Of a stretch of 64,000 nucleotides of DNA, positions 28,434 to 38,124 are shown piece by piece. Each line of letters begins with the position of its first letter. Position 1 is the stretch's first letter. The translations under genes and the position numbers were made by a program. This DNA is from SZUA-22 sp963751695 (GTDB lineage: Bacteria > Bacteroidota > Ignavibacteria > Ignavibacteriales > Melioribacteraceae), in NCBI GenBank assembly GCA_963751695.1, contig CAVVVP010000010.1, positions 124,001-188,000 of the forward strand. Direction: 5' to 3'. The notes beneath the pieces are model-generated. The model had not been told where the DNA came from. It ran no database searches and saw nothing but the letters and a program-made list of their open reading frames with translations.

Positions 28434-30140
28434 TTAATATCCTACCGCTTTTCCATAACCTCTAGGATCTGTGGCACCCCAGAAAAGATCATTTTCGTTA
28501 TCAATAATTATCCCTTCTGCTCTGCCAAGATATCTTGTTCTTCCAATAATTTGTCCCACTTCAATAAGTTTGCTCTTAATATCTTCATTCATTCCAAATG
28601 GTTCGTAATCAATTCGGTCAGGCATCCATTGATGATGGAATCTCGGCATATCGATGGCAGTTTGTATATCCATATCAAAGTCGATAACATTAAGAATTAC
28701 CTGCAGAACAACAGTTATAATCGTTGAACCTCCAGGTGAACCAATAAGCATGAATGGATCTTCTTCTTTGTCGAGTATTATCGTTGGTGTCATTGCACTT
28801 AGCATTCTTTTATTTGGTTCAATCGCATTTGCTGCACCGCCCAGTAAACCAAATTGGTTTGGTACACCAGGTTTTGCACTAAAATCATCCATCTCGTTAT
28901 TCATTAAAAACCCTGCACCTTCAACTACTATTTTATTCCCAAAAGTGGAATTTAGTGTAGTTGTTACACTTACCATATTACCTTTAGAGTCAACCACGTT
29001 GTAGTGTGTTGTTTCTTCACTCTCCTCGGGTAACGGATTTCCTGGATAGATTTCTGTGGAAGGTTTTGCATATATTGATATTTTAGAGGCTATTTCTTTT
29101 CCTCTCTCTTTAGAAAGAAGCCAATCTTTTGGAACAGGGTAATAATCTTCATCTCCCAAATGTTTTGATCTATCAGCATACACATACTTTAATACTTCAG
29201 ACACCATATGAATATACTTACTACTTCCCCAATCCCTTTTCTCGATATTAAAATTTTCCAATGCATTTAATGTTTCGATTAAAACAAGTCCCCCTGACGA
29301 TGGCGGTCCCATTGAAATAATTTTGTAACCTCTGTATTCACCCACAACAGGTTCTCTCTCAATAGGTTCGTAATTTTTAAGATCTTCTAGAGTAATAAAA
29401 CCACCATTCTTATTAGATTGATCGGCTATTAACTTTGCTGTGGGACCTTCATAGAATCCTTGAGTTCCTCCTTGTGAAATAAGTTTGAGTGTTTCGGCAA
29501 GATCAGTTTGGATGAATAAGTCACCATCAATAAAATTTCCAAATTCAGAAGTGAATATTTTTTTAGTTGATTCGTACTGAGAGAATTTATTATAATAATT
29601 GTTGAGAGTTTTTGCAAATCTATATTCAATCGGAAATCCAGTCTGAGCTAGTTCAATCGCAGGTTGTAGAATATCCCTAATTTCCATTGTACCATAATTT
29701 TCAAGCGCGTATAGCATACCGGCAACACTTCCTGGCACACCTGAAGCACTCCAACCTTTGGTGCTTTTATTAATGTCAAACTCACCTCGCTCATCTAAAT
29801 ACATGTCCACGAAAGCTGCATTAGGTGCTTTCTCTCTATAATCAATTGTTGTGCTTGATCCATTTTCGGTGTGAATAACCATAAAACCACCACCGCCTAT
29901 ATTACCTGCTTGGGGATATGTAACTGCCAGAGCAAATCCAGTAGCTACAGCAGCATCAATTGCGTTACCACCTTTTTCCAATATTGAAACACCGACCATA
30001 GATGCAATTTCGTTAGCAGAAACTACCATACCATTCTTAGCTCTAACAGGATCTTTCGATTTGCCAAATCCTATTAAAAAGGGGAATAATATCAGCAATA
30101 GGAATATTTTAAACAATTGAGTCATTTTTGATAAATCCAT
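28434..30140 (-). CDS. ggt: Gamma-glutamyltransferase
   Basis: 568 residues. An N-terminal signal peptide (LFKIFLLLILFPFLIGF; ATG 30140 or 30125) directs it to the periplasm. The Ntn-hydrolase proenzyme core is clear: autocleavage/nucleophile Thr in ETTHYNVVDSKGN near residue 375, the oxyanion region GSPGGSTIIT near 470, and NGSSTTIDYREKAP upstream. It hydrolyses or transfers gamma-glutamyl groups, e.g. of glutathione. Heterodimer formation by self-cleavage is family knowledge. It sits between the MCE gene (18 bp) and acpS. Confidence 0.95.
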   Translation of the reverse strand: MDLSKMTQLFKIFLLLILFPFLIGFGKSKDPVRAKNGMVVSANEIASMVGVSILEKGGNAIDAAVATGFALAVTYPQAGNIGGGGFMVIHTENGSSTTIDYREKAPNAAFVDMYLDERGEFDINKSTKGWSASGVPGSVAGMLYALENYGTMEIRDILQPAIELAQTGFPIEYRFAKTLNNYYNKFSQYESTKKIFTSEFGNFIDGDLFIQTDLAETLKLISQGGTQGFYEGPTAKLIADQSNKNGGFITLEDLKNYEPIEREPVVGEYRGYKIISMGPPSSGGLVLIETLNALENFNIEKRDWGSSKYIHMVSEVLKYVYADRSKHLGDEDYYPVPKDWLLSKERGKEIASKISIYAKPSTEIYPGNPLPEESEETTHYNVVDSKGNMVSVTTTLNSTFGNKIVVEGAGFLMNNEMDDFSAKPGVPNQFGLLGGAANAIEPNKRMLSAMTPTIILDKEEDPFMLIGSPGGSTIITVVLQVILNVIDFDMDIQTAIDMPRFHHQWMPDRIDYEPFGMNEDIKSKLIEVGQIIGRTRYLGRAEGIIIDNENDLFWGATDPRGYGKAVGY

Positions 30141-30158
30141 GTTTTATAATTTATAAAA

Positions 30159-31067
30159 TTAAAAAATATCAGCATCTACCTTAAATCCTTCACCTTTTAA
30201 TTGTTCTAATACAATAGAAGTTAGTTCTCTTAGTTGTTTTAAAGTAATCTGTAACTCCTCCATCATTGTTTTATCGTTAACAAGCTTACCAATATTATTA
30301 CTACTATTTTCAATATCATTCATAAAGTTTGATAATTGAATTATTAAAGAATCTGTATTCGACATAACTGAGTTCATATTTTTAATTGCACCTGAAACAT
30401 TGGATCTATTCTCATAAATGAACTCATTAGAGTTATTTATCAATTCATTGCTATTTCTTAAAAGTGAATTGATAGATTGACTATTTTCTGCAATCAATTT
30501 ATCAGTCTTATAGATCAGTTTATTTACCGAGGTTATGCTTTCCATTAGCTCATCAGTAAACTCACCATCTCCTAGTAGTTTGTTCATTGAATTAAGAGAG
30601 TTTTTAACTTCAATTATTACCTCTACCAGATCATCTTGAACAGAGCCTAGCATTGCCATTGTTGTTGAAATATCTCCAAGAAAAACGCCCTGCTGAATAT
30701 CATCATAGTTCATTAAAATTTCTGAAATCCCAGGATTGATCTCAACTTTTTTACCACCCATGAGGTCTAAAACCATCAATGATATGATCGCATCCTTTTT
30801 TAATTGAATGTCTTTTCTTAACTTTATTTCAACCAAGGCAGAATTATCTGAGAAATAAATATCATTTACATATCCTTGTTTTATACCCTTAACTAAGACG
30901 GGGTCACTAACATTAAGTCCAGACACATTCTCAAAATTAATCGTAATTTCTCTCTCATTTGAATCAAATGAAAAATTCTTTGCCCATCCGATTACCCAAA
31001 TGAGAAGAAGAATTCCAAGTATGACAGTAATACCGACCCTTATTTCACTTTTTCTATGGTCTTTCAT
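30159..31067 (-). CDS. MCE/MlaD family protein
   Basis: 302 residues. A single N-terminal membrane helix (about 10-28, VGITVILGILLLIWVIGWA) precedes one MCE domain (about 40-115) with NVSGLNVSDPVLVKGIKQGYVND. A long helical tail rich in Asn/Ser follows. MCE proteins such as MlaD carry lipids between membranes together with an ABC permease and ATPase; neither partner lies nearby. It overlaps the small membrane gene by 14 bp. Confidence 0.88.
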   Translation of the reverse strand: MKDHRKSEIRVGITVILGILLLIWVIGWAKNFSFDSNEREITINFENVSGLNVSDPVLVKGIKQGYVNDIYFSDNSALVEIKLRKDIQLKKDAIISLMVLDLMGGKKVEINPGISEILMNYDDIQQGVFLGDISTTMAMLGSVQDDLVEVIIEVKNSLNSMNKLLGDGEFTDELMESITSVNKLIYKTDKLIAENSQSINSLLRNSNELINNSNEFIYENRSNVSGAIKNMNSVMSNTDSLIIQLSNFMNDIENSSNNIGKLVNDKTMMEELQITLKQLRELTSIVLEQLKGEGFKVDADIF

Positions 31068-31416
31068 ATTCCTTGATAAGATTCTTTAATTCCTTTAAAC
31101 TTTCTTGGTTTACCTCGTTTGAATCCATAAACTCAGTTAATTTTTTAATCATTAAGTTATATTCTTCAGATGATATTTGAATGGCCTCTAAATCAATTTC
31201 CTCAATCAAATCATCTAAGCTTTTTTGTAAAGAATCTTTTACAACTGATTCACTCATCTCATCTATAGAATTTTGAATATTTTCAGCAATAAATACTTCC
31301 ACTTTTTCTTTGCTGGATTCTACAATATCATTTCCATACTTCTTAACGATGTAAAAAGAAATTCCTAAAATTATAACAATTAGCGCAGCAAATTTCAGTA
31401 AACATCCGATCTTCAC
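31054..31416 (-). CDS. Small membrane-anchored helical protein, unknown
   Basis: 120 residues. One membrane helix at the N-terminus (about 6-25, including FAALIVIILGISFYIV) is followed by an acidic, Glu/Asp/Ser-rich helix-forming region with likely coiled-coil content (KEKVEVFIAEN, DSLQKSLDDLIEEIDLE). It overlaps the upstream CNNM gene by 4 bp and the downstream MCE gene by 14 bp, so it belongs to the same transcript. No domain recognised. Confidence 0.6.
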   Translation of the reverse strand: MKIGCLLKFAALIVIILGISFYIVKKYGNDIVESSKEKVEVFIAENIQNSIDEMSESVVKDSLQKSLDDLIEEIDLEAIQISSEEYNLMIKKLTEFMDSNEVNQESLKELKNLIKEYERP

Positions 31417-32708
31417 TCTTTTTCCTTTATTGGAGGGATTTTTTCAATAAGAATTTTATTAACTCTTTTGTTTTCGACATCCACAACTTTGAAAGAATGA
31501 TCAAGATATTCAAATTGAAATCCTTTTTCGGGAATCTTCCCGGCATTATATAAGATGAATCCTCCAACCGTGTCATAGTCATCATTCTCTTGTGAAAAGT
31601 CTTGACCTAAAAGTTCATTCAATTCATCGATCGAGAGCTTGCCCAATACAACTAATTTGTTTTCATCGATACTTATAATCTCTTTTTCTTCTTTATCATA
31701 TTCATCTTGGATTTCACCAACAATTTCTTCAAGTATATCTTCTAGTGATATTAAACCAGATGTTCCTCCATATTCATCAACAACAATACCTAAATGCTTA
31801 TTCTCTTTTTGGAATTCTCTTAGCAGTTCGTTAATTAGTTTTGTCTCTGGAATGAATAATGCTTCTCTAACTATGTTTGTTAGAATAAACGATCCTTTTT
31901 TGTTTTCCTCATCAAGATATGATAATATATCTTTAGCATAAAGAATACCAATGATGTTATCCATGTCATCCTTATAAACTGGTATTCTACTATGCCCGGA
32001 TTTTGTAATTAGATCAACTACATCAATATATTTGGCATCTGAAGAAACCGCAACAATATCTACTCTTGGAGTCATCACCTCACGAACCGATATGGATTTA
32101 AATTCTACTAATCCATGAATTAAAACATGCTCATCTTCCTCAAGTGAACCGTGTTCTTTCCCTAGATCTGCAAGATCTGCAATATCAGAAGAGTGGAGCG
32201 CTGTTTTCGATTTGTCAATTTTCAATTTTGATGTAGCAAACTTAATCGAATCAGTTAGTATTCTCGCTATCGGATAGATAAGAATACTAATCCAGTAGAG
32301 TGGAAAAGCAACTATCTGTGAAAACAATTTTGGATTTTTTGATGCAAATAATTTTGGAGTGATCTCTCCAATCAGAAGTAAAAATAGTGTAAGAAGAATT
32401 ATTTGAATCAATAAAATCAGTTCAACTGAATAGTCATTGAGTTTCGCAAAATCCATTGCTATTGTAACAGCTAAAATAGAAGCCCCAACATTAAAAACTG
32501 TATTACCAATTAGAATAGTTACTAATAATCTGCGGGGAAATTCAAGTAGTGATAAGATGTATTTATTTAAAAGACTTCCTCCCACTTTCAATTCTTTTAG
32601 CTGATTCTTATCAAGTGAAAATAAAGCCACTTCAGAACCGGAAAATAATGCAGAAAAGATAAGTGTAATTAGGAGAAGTATTAGTTTAGAAAACCAATCA
32701 ATGTCCAA
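31413..32708 (-). CDS. CNNM/CorC (hemolysin) family transporter-associated protein
   Basis: 431 residues with three parts. An N-terminal DUF21/CNNM membrane domain has several helices (about 5-150, with FSALFSGSEVALFS). A CBS pair follows (about 200-330, with VMTPRVDIVAVSS and RIPVYKDDMDNIIGILYAKDI). The C-terminal CorC_HlyC ligand domain (about 345-425) contains DYDTVGGFIL. Members are implicated in Mg2+/Co2+ efflux or membrane regulation; the specific ion is unknown. It precedes a small membrane gene and the MCE gene in one transcript. Confidence 0.92.
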   Translation of the reverse strand: MDIDWFSKLILLLITLIFSALFSGSEVALFSLDKNQLKELKVGGSLLNKYILSLLEFPRRLLVTILIGNTVFNVGASILAVTIAMDFAKLNDYSVELILLIQIILLTLFLLLIGEITPKLFASKNPKLFSQIVAFPLYWISILIYPIARILTDSIKFATSKLKIDKSKTALHSSDIADLADLGKEHGSLEEDEHVLIHGLVEFKSISVREVMTPRVDIVAVSSDAKYIDVVDLITKSGHSRIPVYKDDMDNIIGILYAKDILSYLDEENKKGSFILTNIVREALFIPETKLINELLREFQKENKHLGIVVDEYGGTSGLISLEDILEEIVGEIQDEYDKEEKEIISIDENKLVVLGKLSIDELNELLGQDFSQENDDYDTVGGFILYNAGKIPEKGFQFEYLDHSFKVVDVENKRVNKILIEKIPPIKEKE

Positions 32709-32751
32709 CTATTTTTTAAAACTCCAATTTGTTATAAAATCTTTTCTAAAA

Positions 32752-33177
32752 TCAGAATGGTAAATCGTCATCTTCATTAGAATCTTTTTTTTCTGGTGCA
32801 TCTTGTGTAAATGTTCCACCAGAACTACTTGCACTGCCACCATCGCGTCTATCAAGTGGAATAAGACCATTGAAATCAACGATTATTTCAGTATAATATC
32901 TCTTATTTCCGTCTTTTTCATAACTATTATGAGTAATTCTACCTTCAATATAGAATCGGGCACCTTTTTTCAAACCATCTCTAAAAAAATCTGATAATCC
33001 AAAAGCAACTATATTATGCCATGTTGTTTCGTTTTCCCAGTTTCCTTCTTTGTCTTTACGGCTATGTTCAGTAGCAATAGAAAATTTTGTAACTGAGACA
33101 TTGGAAGTTGTAAAACTTGTTTCGGCATCTCTTCCTAAAGTTCCAATAAGTTGAACTTTATTCAATGAAAAAGGCAT
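32752..33177 (-). CDS. ssb: Single-stranded DNA-binding protein
   Basis: 141 residues. The OB-fold N-terminus MPFSLNKVQLIGTLGRDAE is the family hallmark, and a Gly/Ser-rich linker leads to the acidic C-terminal tip ending DDDLPF that binds repair and replication partners. It is preceded by a strong SD (AGGAGGGTG just upstream of ATG 33177). 44 bp from the CNNM gene. Confidence 0.95.
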   Translation of the reverse strand: MPFSLNKVQLIGTLGRDAETSFTTSNVSVTKFSIATEHSRKDKEGNWENETTWHNIVAFGLSDFFRDGLKKGARFYIEGRITHNSYEKDGNKRYYTEIIVDFNGLIPLDRRDGGSASSSGGTFTQDAPEKKDSNEDDDLPF

Positions 33178-33268
33178 ATCACCCTCCTATCTTAATAATT
33201 TAATAAAAACAAAAATAAAATAAATCTTTAATCATACAACCGCAAAAACTTTTAATTAAATCGATTAC

Positions 33269-33790
33269 TTAGTTCGTAACAATAAAAGCATCACTAAATT
33301 CATCAGTTTTCCAAAGTTCGTTTCTAACTTTTTCTGCCTCTGCTCTAGTATTAAAAGGAGGTAATTGGACAACAAAAAGTTTAACCGTTTCACGAAATTT
33401 AGAAATGAGTGTGTAGCTAGTCTTATTTTTAACTTGAGATATAAAAATATCTGCTTTTTCCTTCGTTGAAAATGCACCCACTTGAACAATATATTCAATT
33501 TCAGGTTTTACTTGATCGATTGGTTCTGGTTCGGTCTTTGTCTCTTCGTTTACTTTTTGAGTAACGGTTACTTCAACAGCTTCATGTGAATTTTCGTCAA
33601 CATTTTCTACATCATCAAAAACATAAACTTCCTGATCAGTAGAATTCTCTGATGTACTTTCTTTGGTTGAAGAACAACTAAAAAAGAGAACGGATATTAA
33701 GGATATTAGGCCTATTTTTCCAAATTTCACGCACACTCCAATTGCTGATATTAATAAACTAATTTGATTTCTAAATATAAATAAGATCAT
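33269..33790 (-). CDS. SPOR-domain lipoprotein
   Basis: Up to 173 residues from ATG 33790, which overlaps the biotin-carrier stop (ATGA). A GTG at 33730 gives a better signal peptide, GLISLISVLFFSCSS, with lipobox LFFSC. An acidic Thr/Ser/Glu-rich linker follows. The C-terminal SPOR domain (about 98-172) has IVQVGAFSTKEKADIF and VVQLPPFNTRAEAEKV, the peptidoglycan-binding fold for denuded glycans at septa. Start choice is open. Confidence 0.78.
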   Translation of the reverse strand: MILFIFRNQISLLISAIGVCVKFGKIGLISLISVLFFSCSSTKESTSENSTDQEVYVFDDVENVDENSHEAVEVTVTQKVNEETKTEPEPIDQVKPEIEYIVQVGAFSTKEKADIFISQVKNKTSYTLISKFRETVKLFVVQLPPFNTRAEAEKVRNELWKTDEFSDAFIVTN

Positions 33791-34293
33791 TCTATAATAA
33801 AAAGCAGTTCTCCCCTTTCAATTGATTTTCCCTCTTTACATTTTATATCAGTAATTGTCCCTTCTAGCGTAGATTTTATTTCGTTTTCCATTTTCATTGC
33901 CTCTAAAATTAGAAGAGATTCTCCAACTTTAATTTTATCTCCGATGTTCTTGTTTACACTAACCACAAGTCCATTCATGGGTGAAAATATTTTATTCTCT
34001 TTACTGTTAATAGATTTACTATTAACCAATTCTTTAGCTTTCTCTTCAAGTTTGGTTAAGATAGATATTTGATTAATCTCACCATTTGAATGTGTTACAT
34101 AGGTACCGATATTTTGTTCATCAACATATAATTGGTACTGCATTTCATTTAGTTTCAATCTGAACTGGTTTTTATTGATCTGTTTTAGTTGAGTATTATA
34201 CATGTTTCCATCAATCTCAACTTCATTTTCATTATTAATGATTATTTCAAATGCCTTAACTCCTATTTTGACTACGAGATCATTCATCATCAT
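33787..34293 (-). CDS. Biotin carboxyl carrier (biotinyl) protein
   Basis: 168 residues. The C-terminal biotinyl domain has the exact AMKMEN biotinylation motif within LLILEAMKMENEIKSTL; the Lys is the biotin site. The N-terminal 90 residues have a BCCP/MccA-like beta domain. It overlaps the biotin carboxylase gene by 14 bp, so the two are translationally coupled. A carboxyltransferase partner is not in the window; acetyl-, propionyl- or methylcrotonyl-CoA carboxylase are possible. Confidence 0.9.
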   Translation of the reverse strand: MMMNDLVVKIGVKAFEIIINNENEVEIDGNMYNTQLKQINKNQFRLKLNEMQYQLYVDEQNIGTYVTHSNGEINQISILTKLEEKAKELVNSKSINSKENKIFSPMNGLVVSVNKNIGDKIKVGESLLILEAMKMENEIKSTLEGTITDIKCKEGKSIERGELLFIIE

Positions 34294-35773
34294 TTATCCA
34301 ATTATTATTTGGAGTTATCTGATTTAATTGTGCTTTTTGATTTCTTGAATCTCGAAAAAGCAATGCGCATGTGATAATTGAGGCTAACATATCATCAGAT
34401 AGATTTTGCGGATTAGATTTCTGGTTCATGTAATTGCTAAGCTCTTTGTCGATAAAATTGATATTAAAATCATTTTTAATAAAATCTTGATGTTCAAGTA
34501 TCCATTTACAAAATGCAATATTTGTTTTAACACCACTTACTAAATATTTTTTAAGTGAAATAACCATTCGTTTTAGAGCTTCTTCCCTATCTTTCCCGAA
34601 TGTAATTATTTTAGAGAGAATTGGGTCGTAATAGATACTAACTTCTGAATCAAGTTTAATCCCGCTATCAATTCTAACCCTCATTCCTTTTGGAGTTACA
34701 TAGTTTGTAATTCTTCCAGTTGAAGGAGCAAAATTATTTAGAGGATCTTCTGCATAAATCCGACATTCTATTGAGTTGCCTAGCAATTTAACAGAATCCT
34801 GTCCAAAAGATATTTGATTTCCATGAGCAATATTTATCTGTTCTTTAACAATGTCTATATTAGTAACGGATTCTGTAACTGCATGTTCAACTTGGAGTCT
34901 GGTATTCATTTCGAGGAAGAAGAAATTGCGTTCTTTATCCATCAACATTTCAATTGTACCCGCGTTAACATAGCTGCAAGCACGAGCTGCTCTCAATGCA
35001 ATATCTGTAACTTTTACGCGTTCTTCATCGGTTATAGTTGGAGATGGTGCTTCCTCAATTATTTTTTGATGTCTTCGCTGGATTGAGCACTCTCTTTCGA
35101 ACAAGTGTCTGAAATTTCCGAAGTTATCAGCTATTATCTGTACTTCAATATGTTTTGGATCGTTTACAAATTTTTCGATATAGATTTCATCATTACCAAA
35201 AGCCTTTCGCGACTCACTCTTAGCTATACTGTATGCACTCTCTATTTCAGACTGTGACGTGACAATACGCATACCTTTTCCACCTCCGCCTCCAGCAGCT
35301 TTCAGCATTATTGGATAGTCAATTTCATCAGCATATTTAATTGCATTATCAATGCTTTTAATTGGATTACTACTACCTGGAACAACGGGCACACCGTTCT
35401 GAATCATTAATTCTCGCGCTGCAGTTTTATTTCCCATCAACTTTACAGATTCTGATGATGGACCAATAAATACTATTCCAGCGTTCTCAACTTTTTGAAT
35501 GAATATATAGTTCTCTGAAAGAAAACCGTATCCAGGATGAATTGCATCTGCCCCGATCTGCATTGCTATTTGAATTATTTTATCTTGATTGAGATAGGAA
35601 TCAGAAGCGTGTGTTCCTCCAATACTATAGGATTCGTCGGCTTGTTGAACATGTAGTGAACTTGAATCAGCATCAGAGTATATAACTGCTGTAACTATAT
35701 CAAGTTCATTACAAGCTTTAATTATTCTGACAGCTATTTCTCCACGATTGGCGATAAGAATCTTTTTGAACAT
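34280..35773 (-). CDS. accC: Biotin carboxylase subunit
   Basis: 497 residues, about 50 longer than E. coli AccC. N-terminal KILIANRGEIAVRII and IHPGYGFLSEN; the ATP-grasp motif GGGGKGMRIV and EMNTRLQVEHAVTE (bicarbonate/biotin site) are intact. The C-terminal 45 residues are an Asn/Gln-rich extension. The enzyme carboxylates biotin on the downstream carrier. The symbol reflects the AccC fold; it may belong to a propionyl- or methylcrotonyl-type complex instead. Confidence 0.9.
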   Translation of the reverse strand: MFKKILIANRGEIAVRIIKACNELDIVTAVIYSDADSSSLHVQQADESYSIGGTHASDSYLNQDKIIQIAMQIGADAIHPGYGFLSENYIFIQKVENAGIVFIGPSSESVKLMGNKTAARELMIQNGVPVVPGSSNPIKSIDNAIKYADEIDYPIMLKAAGGGGGKGMRIVTSQSEIESAYSIAKSESRKAFGNDEIYIEKFVNDPKHIEVQIIADNFGNFRHLFERECSIQRRHQKIIEEAPSPTITDEERVKVTDIALRAARACSYVNAGTIEMLMDKERNFFFLEMNTRLQVEHAVTESVTNIDIVKEQINIAHGNQISFGQDSVKLLGNSIECRIYAEDPLNNFAPSTGRITNYVTPKGMRVRIDSGIKLDSEVSIYYDPILSKIITFGKDREEALKRMVISLKKYLVSGVKTNIAFCKWILEHQDFIKNDFNINFIDKELSNYMNQKSNPQNLSDDMLASIITCALLFRDSRNQKAQLNQITPNNNWINDDE

Positions 35774-35786
35774 ATCCTGATCTTTT

Positions 35787-38123
35787 CTATTTAAGATTAG
35801 CGAGCGTTACTCCGTCACCACCCATTTCAATTTTAGCAAATTCAAAACTTCTAACCCCATAGTGTTTTTTTAGAAGCTCATGAACAGTTCCTTTTAACAC
35901 GCCAGTTCCCTTTCCGTGTACTATTTCAATTTGCGTAAGATTACTAGTAAAAGCATTATCAATAAATTTAAGCAATTCAAATTCAATTTCTTCAGGTTTT
36001 TTTCCACGAATATCAATTCTAATCTCTGGAGAGGAAGCGGAATAATTGGAATAATAAGTTTCCGAAACCTTTTTCTCCCTTTTAACTTTTAATAATCTAT
36101 TTAGTTTTGCCTTCAGTTTAATTTTTCCTGAAACCAGTTGAGCCACTTTTCCAGAAATATCAATGATCTCTCCTTTTGTAGTAGTATCTTTAATCTGCAC
36201 ATAATCACCGATTGAAATAGATTCATTGTGACCCTCATTCACTTGTAACTCTGATTTATCTTGAATCTCCTCTTTTAATGCTTTTATTTTCTCTTTTTCT
36301 TCAACAATTACATTTCTTGAAGCATTACTCTCTTTAATCCTTTTAATCGTAAGTTCAACTTCCTTATTTACATTTCTTAAATAGTCTCCAGCTTGTTCCT
36401 TGGTTTCTTTTATAATCTTCTTCTTTTCTAACTCTAATTGAGAAACCTTGGTTTGATAAAGCTTTGTAAGTCCTGATAATCTTGAGTTCTCTTTCTCATA
36501 TTGATTTAGTTTTTCTTTCATCTTATTCGATTTTGATTCCAGTTCTACTAAGAAATCTTCTAACCGATTTTTATCTTCATCAATATTATCTTTTGCAATA
36601 GTAATAATATCTTCATCTATCCCAATTCTCTTTGCTACTTCAAAGGCATAGCTAGAACCCGGAACACCTAAACGAAACTGATATGTCGGCTCCAACTTTT
36701 CAACATCAAATATCATTGAAGCGTTATCAAATCCAGATTCATGGTTCGCCAGAAGTTTTAAACTTCCATGATGAGTTGTTGCTAGAACGGTGGCTCCAAT
36801 ATTCTTCAGCTCGAGGAGAAATGATTTCGCTAATGCACTCCCTTCTGATGGATCTGTCCCAGTACCAAGTTCATCAAGAAGAACAAGGGAGCTAGAATTA
36901 CTAGTATGTAAAATTTTATTAATATTGGAAAGATGTGAACTGAATGTGCTTAGATCATCTTCTATAGATTGCATATCACCAATGTCGACTAGAACATTTT
37001 CAAAGAACCATAAATTTGAATCAACATGAAGTGGCACATGAATTCCGGACATTATTAATAGAGAGATTAGACCAACAGTTTTGAGGACGACGGTTTTACC
37101 ACCAGCATTCGGACCAGTTATTACAATAATTCGATCATTGTGTAACTCAAGATTCAAAGGGATTGTTGATTTTCTCCCAATCTTTTGAAGTAATAATGGG
37201 TGTCTTGCATCAATTATTTTAAGTGGTTCATTTTCGTTTAGAGTTGGATAATTTCCAATTATTTCGTTGGAATATTGCGCAATAGCAAAATATTTATCGA
37301 TCTGTGCTAGTGTCGAGTGCGAAAGTTCAAGTTCATAACTTTTTTCACCTACCAAACCAGTCAGATTTCTCAGAATCCTTTCAATTTCCCTTTTTTCAGC
37401 GAAGTTTAACGAGAGGATTTCATTGTTTAATTCTAGTGATTCTTCAGGTTCAATATAAATAGTCTGTCCAGTTGAGGATTCTGAGTGAATGAAACCTTTA
37501 ACATGTCTTTTGTGTTCAGCTTTTACAGGCAAAACAATCCGCCCATCACGTTGAGTGATGTAGTCTTCCTGTACAAGCATGGAGTCGCTCAATTCTCTCA
37601 AGACTTTATTAACAGTTTTTCTTAGTGCTTCACCCTTCTCGTTAATTTTATTTCTAATCTTTTTCAATTCTGGGCTAGCATTATCTTTAATATCTCCAGA
37701 AGGAGTAAATATTCTATCAATTTGATCTTCAAATTTATGATCGGAGAATAAACTTTGTCCATAATTTAAATTTAAATTGGATTCTACACAGACTGATCTA
37801 AGATATTTTTTTACTTGCCTAGAAATCTTTGCTAGTTGAGATATATCTTTTATCTGTTTAATTGATAGAGTCGCACCACTAATTCGACTATTTGACAAAG
37901 CTTTTTGCTGATCGGGTAAGTACTCAATTGGTGGAATATCATTTTGAATTATTGCGTTTTTTGCTTCGGAAACATATGAACCCGCTTCTAAAGCATCAGT
38001 TTTATTTTGAAATGGTTTTAAATGAGAAATTTTCTTTTTACCATTTTCTGTATATGCATACTTAGAGATATGATCTAGGATCTTCTGGTACTCAAGAATA
38101 GATATAACTTTTTCTGAGGACAT
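35787..38123 (-). CDS. mutS2: MutS2 (endonuclease MutS2/ribosome-rescue ATPase)
   Basis: 778 residues. Helical lever and core domains come first; the ABC-type ATPase has Walker A GPNAGGKTVVLK near residue 335, followed by SGIHVPLHVDSNLWFF and LDELGTGTDPSEGS. A coiled-coil region comes next, then a C-terminal Smr domain (IDIRGKKPEE, VHGKGTGVLKG). Known roles are suppression of homologous recombination and splitting of collided ribosomes. Start ATG at 38123, one base beyond the CvpA-like stop. Confidence 0.96.
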   Translation of the reverse strand: MSSEKVISILEYQKILDHISKYAYTENGKKKISHLKPFQNKTDALEAGSYVSEAKNAIIQNDIPPIEYLPDQQKALSNSRISGATLSIKQIKDISQLAKISRQVKKYLRSVCVESNLNLNYGQSLFSDHKFEDQIDRIFTPSGDIKDNASPELKKIRNKINEKGEALRKTVNKVLRELSDSMLVQEDYITQRDGRIVLPVKAEHKRHVKGFIHSESSTGQTIYIEPEESLELNNEILSLNFAEKREIERILRNLTGLVGEKSYELELSHSTLAQIDKYFAIAQYSNEIIGNYPTLNENEPLKIIDARHPLLLQKIGRKSTIPLNLELHNDRIIVITGPNAGGKTVVLKTVGLISLLIMSGIHVPLHVDSNLWFFENVLVDIGDMQSIEDDLSTFSSHLSNINKILHTSNSSSLVLLDELGTGTDPSEGSALAKSFLLELKNIGATVLATTHHGSLKLLANHESGFDNASMIFDVEKLEPTYQFRLGVPGSSYAFEVAKRIGIDEDIITIAKDNIDEDKNRLEDFLVELESKSNKMKEKLNQYEKENSRLSGLTKLYQTKVSQLELEKKKIIKETKEQAGDYLRNVNKEVELTIKRIKESNASRNVIVEEKEKIKALKEEIQDKSELQVNEGHNESISIGDYVQIKDTTTKGEIIDISGKVAQLVSGKIKLKAKLNRLLKVKREKKVSETYYSNYSASSPEIRIDIRGKKPEEIEFELLKFIDNAFTSNLTQIEIVHGKGTGVLKGTVHELLKKHYGVRSFEFAKIEMGGDGVTLANLK

Positions 38124-38124
38124 A

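Noticed and set aside
34280..34293. Overlap of biotin carboxylase and carrier as a frameshifted single gene
   Set aside because: Each reads cleanly with its own start and stop; separate carrier genes coupled by an overlap are common, so no indel is needed.
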